A DNA stretch of 64,000 bases, from assembly GCA_033807775.1 (NCBI GenBank), contig CM066321.1, positions 254,746,422 to 254,810,421 of the forward strand, written 5' to 3'. The notes below the pieces were generated by a model. The model was not told where the DNA came from. It saw only the letters and a program-made list of their open reading frames with translations, and did no database searches. Below, piece after piece: positions 42,730 through 54,023 of the stretch. The first letter of the stretch is position 1, and each line of letters starts with the position of its first letter. Source of the stretch: Saussurea involucrata (lineage: Eukaryota > Streptophyta > Magnoliopsida > Asterales > Asteraceae). Position numbers and translations under genes: made by a program.

Positions 42730-43650
42730 ACACTTAGAGAAAATTGTAAGTAAACAATATGTATTAGAGTTTCACTATCGCTGATAAGTACTAAGACTTT
42801 ACAGTACCGCTGATAGGAACTCTCGCTCTTTAGATTAGACATTCAACGAACACTGTTCATCCAGTAGCTCTGAGCCTGTTCAGTCTCTGTGATGATCGCT
42901 GATAGTTTAGTTGTTTACTTATGATACCTGAAGACAAGTTTCACGTCAACAAAGGTTCTACGCGGAAGTCGAAGATCAAGCCCAAGAACCAGCGACAAGT
43001 CTACTAATGAACTGATGCGGATATCAGCGAAGTTACAGAATTGTCCATTCAACGTGAAGTATCATGTAGAAGACTTCAGCAATCGCTGAGCTTTATCATT
43101 CGCTGATAAAGTACTGATTCAACGAAAGCTGATCATGAAGTCTCCTTACGAAGTACTATTGTCTTACCTCCCTTGCACGTCTCCGTACGAACTGTCAGAA
43201 CGGACATCCCTTTTGTCTATGATCGTACAACAAACTCTGATTCTACACTGTGCACCATGCGGCGACTAAGGTTGTCTACAAAGGTCAATGACATTCAACC
43301 ACTCAGCTGCTGCCACGTGTAAAGCAATACTGCCATGCATTAAATGCATGCAGTATATAAGAAGAACCCTACTTCAGAAATGAAGTGCTCGGACCATCTT
43401 CTTCTTCCTTACTACTGTGTGTTAGGTTATTACTCGTAATTTACTTATCTCCTTTCTGTCTTTATTCTAGTGCAAGAAACTTAGTGTTCTTAACTTGTTT
43501 AGATTAGGTTAATCCTTAATCTTGTTCCGCAACAAGTTGTAAATTGTTTTAAGATTTATCAATAAATAATTTAGAAAGTAAAAATCATGTGTTTGTATTC
43601 AACCCCCCCCCCCCCCTTCTACAAACTTGTATAACCCTTCGGGACCAACA
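42686..43650 (+). mobile_element. 5' LTR of copia element 1 (left end uncertain)
   Basis: The right end GGGACCAACA at 43650 is fixed by the PBS two bases later. A matching inverted start TGTTGATCC is at 42686, giving 965 bp. Starts at 42745 or 42760 are alternatives because a hairpin spans 42686. It contains repeated CGCTGAT words, a G-box, a TATA box, AATAAA near 43560 and a C14 run at 43603-43616. The partner LTR is off-window. Confidence 0.65.
43315..43360 (+). promoter_or_regulatory. Copia 1 LTR promoter: G-box, RY palindrome, TATA
   Basis: CACGTG at 43315-43320; near-perfect palindrome CATGCATTAAATGCATG at 43334-43350; TATATAA at 43354-43360. The CATGCA words match the RY element bound by seed-type B3 factors, and the G-box is a bZIP/bHLH site. 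Whether they act is unknown. Confidence 0.5.
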
Positions 43651-43652
43651 AG

Positions 43653-43664
43653 TGGTATCAGAGC
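43653..43664 (+). other. Primer binding site of copia 1, initiator tRNA-Met
   Basis: TGGTATCAGAGC, two bases from the LTR end. It sets plus orientation. Confidence 0.85.
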
Positions 43665-43731
43665 AGATTTGTTTAATCTCATAAACAAGATTTTATCTAT
43701 ACTAATTTCTTCTTCCTTGCTATTTCTTAAA

Positions 43732-46120
43732 ATGGCTACCAACACAAACACAAAACTATATTGACAACGGTTCTCTTGCAAAACCCCCTAGATTCTCCAG
43801 AGATAACTTTAATATGTGGAAAAATAGGATGATTCTCTTCTTAGAAGGTGTAGACCCTACTATGCCTTACTATCTTGAAAACGGCCCATATATTCCTGTA
43901 AGAATTGATCTTGAAGTTCCAGCCGCTGAGAATAGAGCTGATATTCCAGAAAGGTTGGTTCCCAAGGAAATTCATATGTGGACTGATGAAGATAAGAAGA
44001 AAGTGGCTATCGACACTAAAGCCAGATCCATTCTTTCCATGGCTCTTCCTGACGAAGTCTACCATTCCGTCATGAACCTGAAAACCTCCAAAGCCATGTG
44101 GGACACAATCTGTGTTCAGCATGGAGGTACTTCTGAAGTCCAGGACTCACGTAAGATCAACCTGGTAAGACAATACGAAAGCTTCATTTGTGGTAAGAAT
44201 GAATCTCTCTCTGAAGTACACCAACGTTTTAACTGCTTAATAATAGATCTGAAAACTGTTGGTAAGGAATATTCTAACTTTGAAGTACTGACAAAATTCT
44301 TAGAATGTTTACCTGAAAGCTGGGACAGTTATTCAATGTGTCTCAAGCTATCAAAGGATCTAAGATCTATGACTCTTTCTACCTTATATGGCACGATGCT
44401 TAATCATGAGCAATCGAGTCATCTTAAGAAATACCTTGTAAAAGATTCCAAAAGCACCCATGTTGCTTTACTCTAAGAGTTACCTTCCACTCAACGACCT
44501 ACTATCACTGTCACTGAGATGGAAACTAACTCTGAATGTTCATCAGATTCTGACGCTTCAGATGATGATGAAACTCTGGCATTCCTGGCTAATAAGTTCA
44601 GAAGATTTGCTAGAAAGAGTAATTTCAGAAAGAACAAACCTCTTGCTATTACTGACAAGCCAAGATCATCAACCCCTGTTGATAAGGCTACTGCTACTTG
44701 CTATAACCGTGAAAAGATAGGACATTTTGCTAGCGAGTGCAGGTCAAAGAAAGTCTCTAGATCCTCAGCTTTTCCCAAGAAAAACTTTACTCCCAGGACT
44801 AGAGATGAAAAATACAAAAAGCTGAAAGAAAGGTATTCAAAGCTGAAAACCTTTGAGAAGAAAGGCAAAGGCCTAATGGCTGACTATGATTGGGCTGCCT
44901 CTGACGAAGAAGAATCATCTGACTCTGAAGATGATGATGAAGCCAATCTATGTCTCATGACCAAACTTGAAGATGAGGAAGAAAATTCTGACATTCCCTC
45001 TACTTCAACCTCTGCTACTAAGGTATCACCTTCCTTCTTTACCAATATTTTAAATATTGATGAAGCTGATAGTCTTCGAAAGATTGATCTCTTGACTAGA
45101 AGTTTATATAAAGCCATGAATGGCAAAACTGTTATTGAAAATCAAAACCTTGATCTCGCTGAACAGCTTAAAAACTGTCACCTTCAAATAGAAAAGTTGT
45201 CTAAAATTGAAGAAGATTTTAAAGATCAAGTTCATATCAATCAGCTAGTCAAAATCGAGCGCGAAGAAGCTATCGCTGCATTAAAAGCTGAAAAAGCTAC
45301 TGTTGATGGATGGTATAAATCCTCAACAACGATAACTGAGATAATAAAGTCTCAGATTCCCCTGAGTGATAAACGTGGTCTTGGTTACAAAGCTGATACT
45401 CTAGAACCAACCACTGACCGTTCCATGCTTAAGTTTGGAATATTCGTATCCTCAATCCCTGACACTTTCTCATCTCAGTGTTCCTCTTCAAAACCTCCTA
45501 TCCCTGAGGAAATCTCTACCTTAACTTCTAAAGGTAAAGAGAAAATTGGTTATCCAAAACCTACCTCAGTCTCTAAAGACAAAGGTAAAGGAATTGCTTT
45601 TAACCAAAAACCTCAGAAGGGTACTTGTGTACCTAAGTTGAATGCTTCTAAATCTTCAGTGACTTATCCCTCTACTTCTAAGAACAAGATCCCTGGATTT
45701 ATTCAGCAATCTACCCCAAGACTTAAAGTGGATATAACTGGTAAGAAATCTGAAGAACTGAAAGTTCCTCTCATTTCCAATGCCAAAGGTATACTTTGTG
45801 CTAGCCCTGCTCATTTAAAACGAACGGCTAAGCATGCAAATGGTCCTAGAACTACTTTTAGTTATAGGAAATGTTATCACTGTGGACTTACGAATCATAT
45901 TGCTAGTAAGTGCCCTACAGCCACCAAAGCTGAAAATATAGCTAAGGTGAAGATTATTGCCCCCAAGGCAAAGAAGACCACTGAGGTTAAGAAATTAACC
46001 AAAGTGAAGACTGACAAAGATGAATCTTCAAATGCTGCGAAGACTGCTCAACCTTCCATTCCATCTACCTCCACTGACAAGTGTGTACACATGATGAAAT
46101 GGGTGCCCAAGTCAAACTAA
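43732..46120 (+). pseudogene. Copia 1 gag, broken
   Basis: A likely start ATG at 43732 is soon followed by a stop; the long gag frame is shifted by one base, so an indel lies between 43732 and about 43770. From there gag is open to an in-frame TAA at 44474-44476 (after HVALL) and open again in the same frame to 46120. It contains the copia capsid-type domain (about 43814-44440), a degenerate knuckle near 44698 (one Cys-ligand position altered: CYNREKIGHFASEC), an acidic Ser-rich region, a helical region and a CCHC knuckle CYHCGLTNHIASKC near 45872. It ends KWVPKSN-stop just before pol. Three lesions make it non-functional. Length and layout fit Sirevirus gag. Confidence 0.8.
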
Positions 46121-47352
46121 TCTTCCTCTGTTTGCAGGTTAAGAAGGGTATCTGGTATCTCGATAGCGGATGCTCTAGACACATGACTGGTAAGAAGAAC
46201 ATGCTCACTGAGTATAAGGAAGAGAAGGGTCCCTCTGTGACTTTCGGTGGAAACGGAAAAGGACATACCCGAGGGTTTGGTGTACTCTCTAATGGTACAA
46301 CAACCTTTAGAAGAGTCGCATATGTTGAAAGGATGAAGCATAATCTTCTAAGCATCAGTCAACTTTGCGACATGGATAACAAAGTAATCTTTACTAAGGA
46401 ATCCTGCTTTGTCGCTGACAAAAATGAGAAGATAGCTCTCAGCGGTTATCGTTTGGAAAATGTTTACGTTATAAACATGGACTCAACAACCACTGAGAAC
46501 TCCTGTTTCTTCTCAAAAGCCTCATCTGATGTCAACTGGCTATGGCATAAGAGGCTCTCTCATCTCAACTTCAAGGCACTGAATACTCTTTCTTCTAAAG
46601 AGTTAGTCACTGGTCTACCTCAACACTCATACGCCAAAGAGTCCTTATGTTCAGCGTGTGAGAAAGGCAAGCAGACCAAAGCAAGCTTCAAGTCTAAGCA
46701 AGTTTCCTCAGTGTCATCTCCTCTACAACTTCTTCATATGGATTTGTTTGGCCCTGTTAACAAACAATCCATCAGTGGAAAGAAATATACACTGGTCATA
46801 GTTGATGAATTCTCTCGCTATACTTGGGTAATGTTTCTCCGTTCTAAGAGTGACACCCCTGAAGAACTCATCACCTTTGTCAAGAAAATGGAAGTCCTGA
46901 ACAACATGACCGTTCGCTCAATAAGGAGTGATCATGGAACTGAATTCAAAAACAGTTCTATTCATTCCTTCCTTGAGAGTAAGGGTATTTCTCACAACTT
47001 CTCTTCAATGAGAACACAACAACAAAATGGAGTCGATGAAAGAAGAAATAGAACTATCATTGAAGCTGCACGTTCAATGCTCATCGATTCTCACCTGCCT
47101 ACTCAGTTTTGGGCAGAAGCTGTCAACACTGCTTGTTTTACGCAAAACAGGTCACTGATAGTCAAAAGATTAAAAAAGACAGGCTATGAACTTTTTCATG
47201 GGAGAAAGCCTTCAATTAGCTTTCTTCACATCTTTGGATGTCAGTGTTTCATACTGAACAACAGAGATGCCCTTGGAAAGTTTGATCCTAAGGCTGATGA
47301 TGGAATCTTTCTTGGATATTCTGCTATCTCCAAAGCTTTCAGAGTCTTTAAT
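46081..47352 (+). pseudogene. Copia 1 pol, protease and integrase part, truncated by insertion
   Basis: In the frame one base back from gag: protease signature WYLDSGCSRHMTG (about residue 24), GAG-pre-integrase His/Cys motif (HKRLSHLNF ... CSACEKGK), integrase core with D221, D284 and E320 (35 residues between the last two). The core shows SDHGTEF and VDERRNR, where most relatives have SDNGTEF and VVERKNR, so mild decay is likely. Copia coding ends at RVFN (47352); the last residues of the open frame to 47397 are read from the LTR of copia A. RT, RNase H and the 3' LTR should lie right of the window, after a TTAAT duplication. Confidence 0.8.
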
Positions 47353-47889
47353 TGTAAGTCCAGGATTTACTCTTACAATCAATACAACTATGTATGAAAC
47401 AGTAATTGAGAAGTAATATGATCAAGCCCAATTGTATTCAATTAAGAACAGAATTACAGATCTTAGAGAGAAAGAATCTCAAAGATTACAAAGAGAGAAT
47501 ACAAATATATTCGGGGAAAATCAGTTAGCAATGTAGTGCTAACTACTATATATACTGCAACGGAAATATTAAAGCTACAGTACAAATATGAATGACTAAT
47601 AAGAACAATACACGTGTCCTAATTAGTTAACTAAACACTAAGGAAAGTATCTAGTTATAAGTTCTGAACAGGTAGTTCAGAACTTCTGAACGTTCTTCTG
47701 ACAAGGCTTCTCAGAACTTCTGGCTCTACTTCTGACTCTTCTTCTCAGACTTCTGACTCTTCTTCTCAAACTTTCAAAGCGATCCTTCTGAGCCTTCTTA
47801 GTCAGAACTCTGACCCTTCATATCAGAACATCTGAGTCTTCTCATCAGACCTTTAACACGTAGTTTATTGACAAAACTCAGATCTAACA
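47353..47889 (-). mobile_element. 3' LTR of copia A
   Basis: Boundaries come from comparison with copia B. Plus-strand TGTAAGTCC at 47353 aligns with TGAAAGAAC at 54024 and similarity holds to GATCTAACA at 47889; in sense the LTR starts TGTTAGATC. Length 537 bp. TTAAT (47348-47352) is the expected TSD. It contains a TATA (47547-47554) and is saturated with TTCTGA/TCAGAA words. Confidence 0.75.
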
Positions 47890-47890
47890 A

Positions 47891-47904
47891 TCTCCCCCTT
47901 TTTG
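47891..47904 (-). other. Polypurine tract of copia A
   Basis: Sense AAAAAGGGGGAGAT before TGTTAGATC. It immediately follows the end of the extra ORF. Confidence 0.7.
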
Positions 47905-50900
47905 TCAAATAAACTGATACTTTGCATCATCCAAATCTTTCAAGGCAGGAGCAATCTTCTGTAAGAGCACATTTCTTTGATTAAGCCTTTTGTCGATCTT
48001 GTCAATAATTTCTTGAACAGTTTCAATCTGCCGAGTCATCACTTCCTGAGTTATGTTGCATTGCTTTATTTTCAACATCTTTTTCTCCAAATTATGCTTG
48101 ATGAATCTCAAAGTTCCAGAGCAGTATTTTGCAGTCTCCTTTGCTCTGAAGAATATCTTTTCACTCTTGTTTTTCAAAAAGACTCCCAAATCTGGATATT
48201 TAAGAACACTTCCAGTTTTTAACACTTTTTTCTGATCATGATCTGTGTTGGGTTTTGCCAGATAAACACATGGCCTTTGCAAATACAGAGCTATGTGAAA
48301 ATCTGTATAACCATGCCATCTTAGGATGTAAAACATAGCTTCAATTACCACCCTTCTTGCCTTCCTTTCAGTCTTATCTTTGCTTGATTCCTTGAAGCAC
48401 AGCACACAATGTAATCTGTAGAAATCCACTACTGATAGCTTTTCAAAATCTGCATCAGTGAAATAGTATACTTTGCCATCTTCTCTCAAAACTTCAATAG
48501 ACAAGTATTCTATCTTTCTGAATTGTTTAACTTTTAATTCTCTGATCCCTGTGATTAAGAAGTCTGAATATACAGCCTGTTTTGATTTCCCAAGACACCT
48601 TGATTTCTCTGCCAACCAGATCTGAGTCTCCTTTGGTCTATCATAATATACATTCAGAAAATGTATCTCTTTAGGTTTGAAAAACTCAGGTAGATCAAAC
48701 TCAAGAAAGTATCCATTCAAATCAATTGACATCTCATCTTCTTTTGATTCAGATTGTTCAGCTTGATCAAGACTTGTTATTTGCACATTCTGAGGAGTTG
48801 TGTTCTGAACTTCTTCAACTTCATCTGAAAGGATTTCATTCACTTCATACTCAGCAGGAAACACAAAATCATTGTGCAGCATCCTTTTAGGATTAACCTC
48901 TGATAGTAACCATTCACCACAGCTTCTGACTTTTCTTCTGAGATTTAATCTTCTTTCCACAGAGTTTACACATTTTTTCTTTAGATTTTCTCTTTCAGTA
49001 GCAACATTAACTTTCATTTCAGTTAGTAACCAACTCAAAGTTGCATCACTATACTTCACCAATTCCTTTAGTTTGAATATTTCAAGTCTTCCTTGAACTG
49101 GATATGCAAACCCTTCAGTTTCCATTCCTTCATTTATAAATCCCTTCACATATACACCAAACCCTGAAATCATTGCTGGACATTTCAAGTTGCATTTCTC
49201 TTTTCTTCCTTCAATTGCCAATTGAAAATCATACATGTACATATTTCTGACATAAATCCCCAGAATTCTTCTGCACTCAATCTCTATCAAGGTTTCTTCA
49301 GTACTGGCAAAGAACTTAACTAGAAAGATCTGATCATCAAGAGTTAATCTGTGAAAATCAAAACTTGACATGGAAACCTTTGTACTTCTTTCTTTTAGCA
49401 CTTCCAATCTAACAAACATCAGACCATTGAATTCTTCTGGTTTAAACATCAATACTTTCTCAATCTTCTTCTGAATGTGTAGTCTTGAATCAGGAATTCT
49501 GAATCTGTTTGAGGCTTCTGTATAAAATCATGAAATTGTCTAGCAAGAGGTACATCACTCAACTCTAGGATAAAATCACATACAGGCTCCTCCAAAATTT
49601 GCAAGTTAATCTTAGGAATCTCAATTGGTTTTCTGAATATATACTCAGAAGGCATAAAGTAATATTCCACTCTCTCATATTCTTCTTCTGTATTCATCTC
49701 ATCAGCATAGTTAAATCGAAACTCATGTTTAAATTTCTGAGAATAATCAACAGTTCTATCTTCTTCTCCCAATAAATCAATAGGCCTTATCAGTTTTACA
49801 CTTTGATGAATATTTTGGACATTAAGTGATCTGAATAACTCATTTTGCATCCTTCTGATCAAATTCTCATTTAATCTTCTTTCTTCTGATTCAGAATCCA
49901 TCACACTATCTTTATCATAAAGAACAATATCGGTACAAGTGTTGTCAACAATTAAACTTTCCACTGTTTCCTCTGACCTCAACACAGGTTCCTCAATTGC
50001 TTCAGTTTCTTCAGAATTGATTTCCATCTCTGTGTCTAAATTCAATTCTTCAGTTTTATCTGAATCACCACCATCTCTGCTTTCCACCTCCATTTCCTCT
50101 GTATCTGAACTATCAATCTGAACTATCTGAGTTTCTGTATTCTTTGTACTGACTAAGTGCATATCTGCTATTTCAAAATCCTCTATGCAAATGTCATCAT
50201 CAGAACTCAACCTTTGCCTTTTCTCCCCCTTTTGATGATCATGAGGTTCATTATCATCAAACTTTCTTTTAGAGTTCTGACCAGAAACACCTTCAGGTTC
50301 AGCTTCTGCAAGTGGAACAAGATCAAGAGGTTTTGAAGTAGAAGCCATAGATACACTCAGTGCTTTCAAGACGGATTCCTGCATACTCTGCATTTGTTTC
50401 AACAGATCTTTTTGAAATTCAGACATTATATCCTTGATCTCCTTTTCACGAGATTCCAAGGATTCCTTCACAGTATCTATTTTAGTTTCAACAGATTTCA
50501 ATTTACTCTCCAACATATCTTTTAATCCTGTCACCTCAGCATTCAAATCATCCACCTTTTTCTCCAATTTTTCAACCTTTTCCCCCATCACCTTGTTTTG
50601 ATTCTGAATCTTTTCAAATTCAGAATGGTCTAACTGTGAACCTGAACCAACAGATGGTCCAGTTTTCATGTGCCCAGGGGGCTCATGGCCTGTAGATAAC
50701 ACAAAGTCATCTTGTACAACAGATGTACGTTTGAATGAGGCTTTTGTAATGTTCACCTCACCAGGACTTCCATCCAATCCTCGACACCCAATATTAGGTA
50801 TGTCTATGAATGTAGTGTCAGGAATACGAAATTCCTGATTTGTGCGAGTGTTAGAAGGAATTTCAGGCTCAAATTGAATAGGACTGTGATATTCAGACTC

Positions 50901-52457
50901 AATGTGTTGAAAAATAGGTTGGGATTTCTCACCTCCCTCCAAATGAGTTTGGGATGGTTCCCCTGAGTTATGTGAAACAGTAGCATGTTGAAATGCTTCA
51001 GAGTGGGTATGGATGGGTTGTTCAAGATCCACCACTAGGTCCATGGTGTTTGTTTCAATGTTGGACACCAAGAAATGTGAACCAACAGCAGTTGTGATTA
51101 CCTGGTTAAGATTAGCTGGTTCAGAGGCATCTCTTTCTGTTTGAACCTCTGTTGACAATATCTCATCCTCACCACCCTCATTCTGTTTTTCCTCACTTGT
51201 TCTAACCAAGCTCTCAGAATTTTGCCCCTCATTTCTCTCAGAATGTTCACCCATTTGAACATCCTCCCCCTCTCTTACTGGACTAGACCCCTCACCTCTC
51301 TTCTCTGGTTGGTCCTCATGGGTAGGGATTTGAGGTATTTCAATTCCCATTGAGGTGCAATATGCTTTTAAAATCTCACTCTCCCTTGGTATGTAATTCC
51401 TAAGTGATTTTGGTAACAATTTATGATTAGGATAATTCTCAAGTTTGGTAACAGAAGACAACTTACCCAAATAGAAAGTAGGACCATGCTGTTCATTTGA
51501 TCTTCTTGAAATGGTTCTGTTTTCTTGCATTGCATATCATATTACAATCTGCCAATACCTTATGTAAGGTATGTATGCCAGAGGAGTATCCTTTGTCTTC
51601 TTTTGAATAGCTTTCTGATTTTTCTCAAAAGTATTCTTCATGTCTTCCCAAAGTATAGCAGTATAATCATAATGCCTATTCCTCACTAAACCCTGAAAGA
51701 TCTGAAGAATCTGTTTTGAACCTTGATCTGCTGAGCTATTTTTCCCTGACAAACACTTATTCACCACATGAAAGAAACAAGCCCAAATAGGTGGCAATTT
51801 GTTCCTTCTGAACAAACTAAGGGTTCTCAATCCTTCATTATATCCTAATCTCATAAACTCTGCAATTAACTCTTCTGTTAATGGTGAGTCTTCAAAATCT
51901 GTCCTTCTTTGTACATCAACTTTTTCTGGAAGATTCAGTATTTCTCTTAGTGCAGCGATTGATAAGGTAATTGTGACTCCTCCAATTTCGGATACAAACT
52001 TGTTGTCTTCTAACCTAAGATGTTTCCACCATTGTTGAATATACTGAACAAGAACTGTTTTGTTCCTTGTAAACCACTTTCTGTAAGGATGATATTTGAA
52101 TAACTCCATGATGATTCTGTGTTCAGGCTTAAATCTACTTTCCTCAAATAACAAAACACAATTGTTTTCTGATAATTTCAACCATTCTCCTTCAGGAACA
52201 ACCCTTTCCACTAAGATTGGTCTATTCGACATAATCGACCCTGCAGCACTCTGTTCATGTTCAACATTTATATTTACCTCATCTGCATTTCCTTCTGATT
52301 CAGCCATTTGTTCATCTTCTTCATTTATTTCATCATCCCTTATTGCTTCTTCCTCAACAGCTCTATTTTGTACTTCATCATTATCCGAATCAGATGAATC
52401 CATCAAAGACTTAGTAGAATGTAGAGAAATTAGACCACTTCTTCGAAATCCAGACAT
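47905..52457 (-). pseudogene. Extra (env-position) ORF of copia A, broken
   Basis: One long gene read from 52457 leftward, now in pieces. An in-frame TGA at 51537-51539 replaces the Trp seen in copy B; the frame then continues to 49449. A net deletion of about 106 bp near 49521, relative to copy B, shifts the frame, and the rest is open as 49452-47905. Parts: acidic N-terminus, a globular WW-containing domain (about 52190-51550), a long Ser/Glu/Gln-rich stretch, a coiled coil (about 50640-50360), KRKF...EKRQR basic clusters near 50220-50270, and a C-terminal pair of related domains. No signal peptide, no transmembrane segment. It occupies the Sirevirus env-like position, but envelope function is not supported by sequence. 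Confidence 0.75.
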
Positions 52458-53469
52458 GATTTAAGAAGAAAACAAACTCAAAGAACTCTGGATTGATTCG
52501 TATCTCACTTTTCGCTCTGGAATTTGAAAGAATTGGAAATAGGAATTTTAAGACCTATTTAAAATTCGCGAAGCTGAAAGGTTTGACGGAAAAGCGAAAT
52601 CAATGTTATAACGGAGTCAAAACATTTGAAATGCCACAGAGGATTTAAATGAAATGCGTGGCATAATCAACCAAATATGAAGCTGACACGTGTTATTGGA
52701 TAGAATATTGACTCAAGTCAAAGATCTGAATAACACGCTCAGAAGATTTGACTTTCCTTTATCAGATATCTGATTGTTCTACTCAGAGTTCTGATCCCAT
52801 TATTCAGAAGAATTTTACCTTGTAACAAAAATTTATTTAAAATCAACTTCTGACAGATGTAAAACTTTTGATTATTCAGAAGAGGTTTGAACAGATAGAA
52901 ACACATTTTATCATCAGAATTCTGTTCATAGAATGATGATTTAAAAAAACATTTAAACTCTTATATCTGAATATGAAAATGTTTGAAATTCAGATATAGT
53001 TTGAACAAGATAAAAATTTTATCATTAAAAAGCTTGTTCTTCTTAGAATGATTAGAGATAAGAAATGACAACAAACCTTTTAAGCATCATGAAATAATTT
53101 CCAGAAGATATTCATGCTCCCCCTTTATTTTAGCATGTATTTAACCAAATATGATACATAAAGATGAGATAAAAAGATAATAGAAAAGACATAATCCGCA
53201 CATTTGAAGTATTTGTTTTTCTCAAAAAAATAAATTCTTGAAAGTTAGATTTCTGAAGTATTGACTCAGAATCTCTGACCTTAAGACTCAGAAGTTCTGA
53301 ACTTAAGACTCAGAAGTTCTGAACTTAAGACTCAGAGTTCTGATCTCAAGACTCAGAAGTTCTGATCTCAAGACTCAGAAGTTCTGAACTTAAGACTCAG
53401 AGTTCTGAATACACTACTCAGACAATTGTACTTAGAAAAATTTATCATTTTTAAGAAACACAAATATTT
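52458..53469 (-). other. Non-coding spacer between pol and extra ORF, copia A
   Basis: About 1 kb without coding capacity. It contains a second polypurine-like run (sense AAAGGGGGAGCATG, about 53113-53127) and a 22-bp tandem array. In sense it carries the leader of the extra ORF. Confidence 0.6.
53261..53424. repeat. 22-bp tandem repeat, copia A
   Basis: Six units of TTAAGACTCAGAAGTTCTGA plus two bases (AC or TC), 53281-53410, with two 21-bp variants and a degenerate unit before. The core TCAGAAGTTCTGA is nearly palindromic. Copy B has four units at 59917-60004. Confidence 0.9.
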
Positions 53470-54023
53470 TCAATTTGTCAGATTAAGCATACCTATTTTA
53501 CATATGAGAAAAGAGAACCTTTTGTGATCAAGTGGCTTTGTGAACAAGTCAGCCAATTGATACTTTGTATGCACAAAGTGCATCTCTATAGTTCCTTTTT
53601 CCACATAGTCTTTTATAAAGTGATACCTCACATATATGTGTTTAGTCTTTGAATGTTGAACAGGATTCTGAGTAATAGCAATTGCCCTTTCTGAGTCACA
53701 ATAGATGGGAATTTTGTTGAGCTGATATCCATAATCCATGAGTTGTGTTCTCATCCACAAAGTTTGAGAGCATGAAGCAGCAGCAGCAACATATTCTGCC
53801 TCAGCAGTTGAAGTAGACACACAATTCTGTTTCTTTGATGCCCAACTCACTATCTTATCCCCCAAAAAATGACAAGCACCAGAAGTACTTTTTCTATCCA
53901 ACCTACTTCCTGCATGATCAGCATCAGTGAAAGCAGTTAATTTGAAACCAGTTTCTTTTGGATACCATAAACCTAGATCAGGTGATCCTTTGAGATATCT
54001 TAAAATCCTTTAGACAGCCAACA
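53470..54023 (-). pseudogene. Copia A pol, RNase H end, cut by copia B
   Basis: Encodes the copia RNase H region (TAFTDADHAGSRLDRKSTSG, ASKKQNCVSTSTAEAEY, DLFTKPL) to a natural end at 53470. Upstream the frame reads the linker to RT (RILRYLKGS), with an in-frame TAA at 54010-54012 where Lys is usual. It stops at 54023, where the LTR of copia B begins. The remainder of copia A pol and gag is expected right of copia B, outside the window. A one-residue difference from copy B (CDSERAI against CDSESAI) is visible. Confidence 0.8.

Noticed and set aside
43841..45126. Minus-strand ORFs in copia 1 gag (93 and 80 codons)
   Set aside because: Antisense to a recognisable gag with no motif.
47353..47397. 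Tail of the copia 1 pol ORF as coding sequence
   Set aside because: These residues are read from the inserted copia A LTR; homology to integrase ends at RVFN.
53281..53410. Short regular repeats that could suggest a CRISPR array
   Set aside because: Head-to-tail units without unique spacers, inside a plant retroelement.
53281..53410. GAAGTTC words as heat-shock elements
   Set aside because: GAA and TTC are separated by one base instead of two, so they do not form the nGAAnnTTCn unit.
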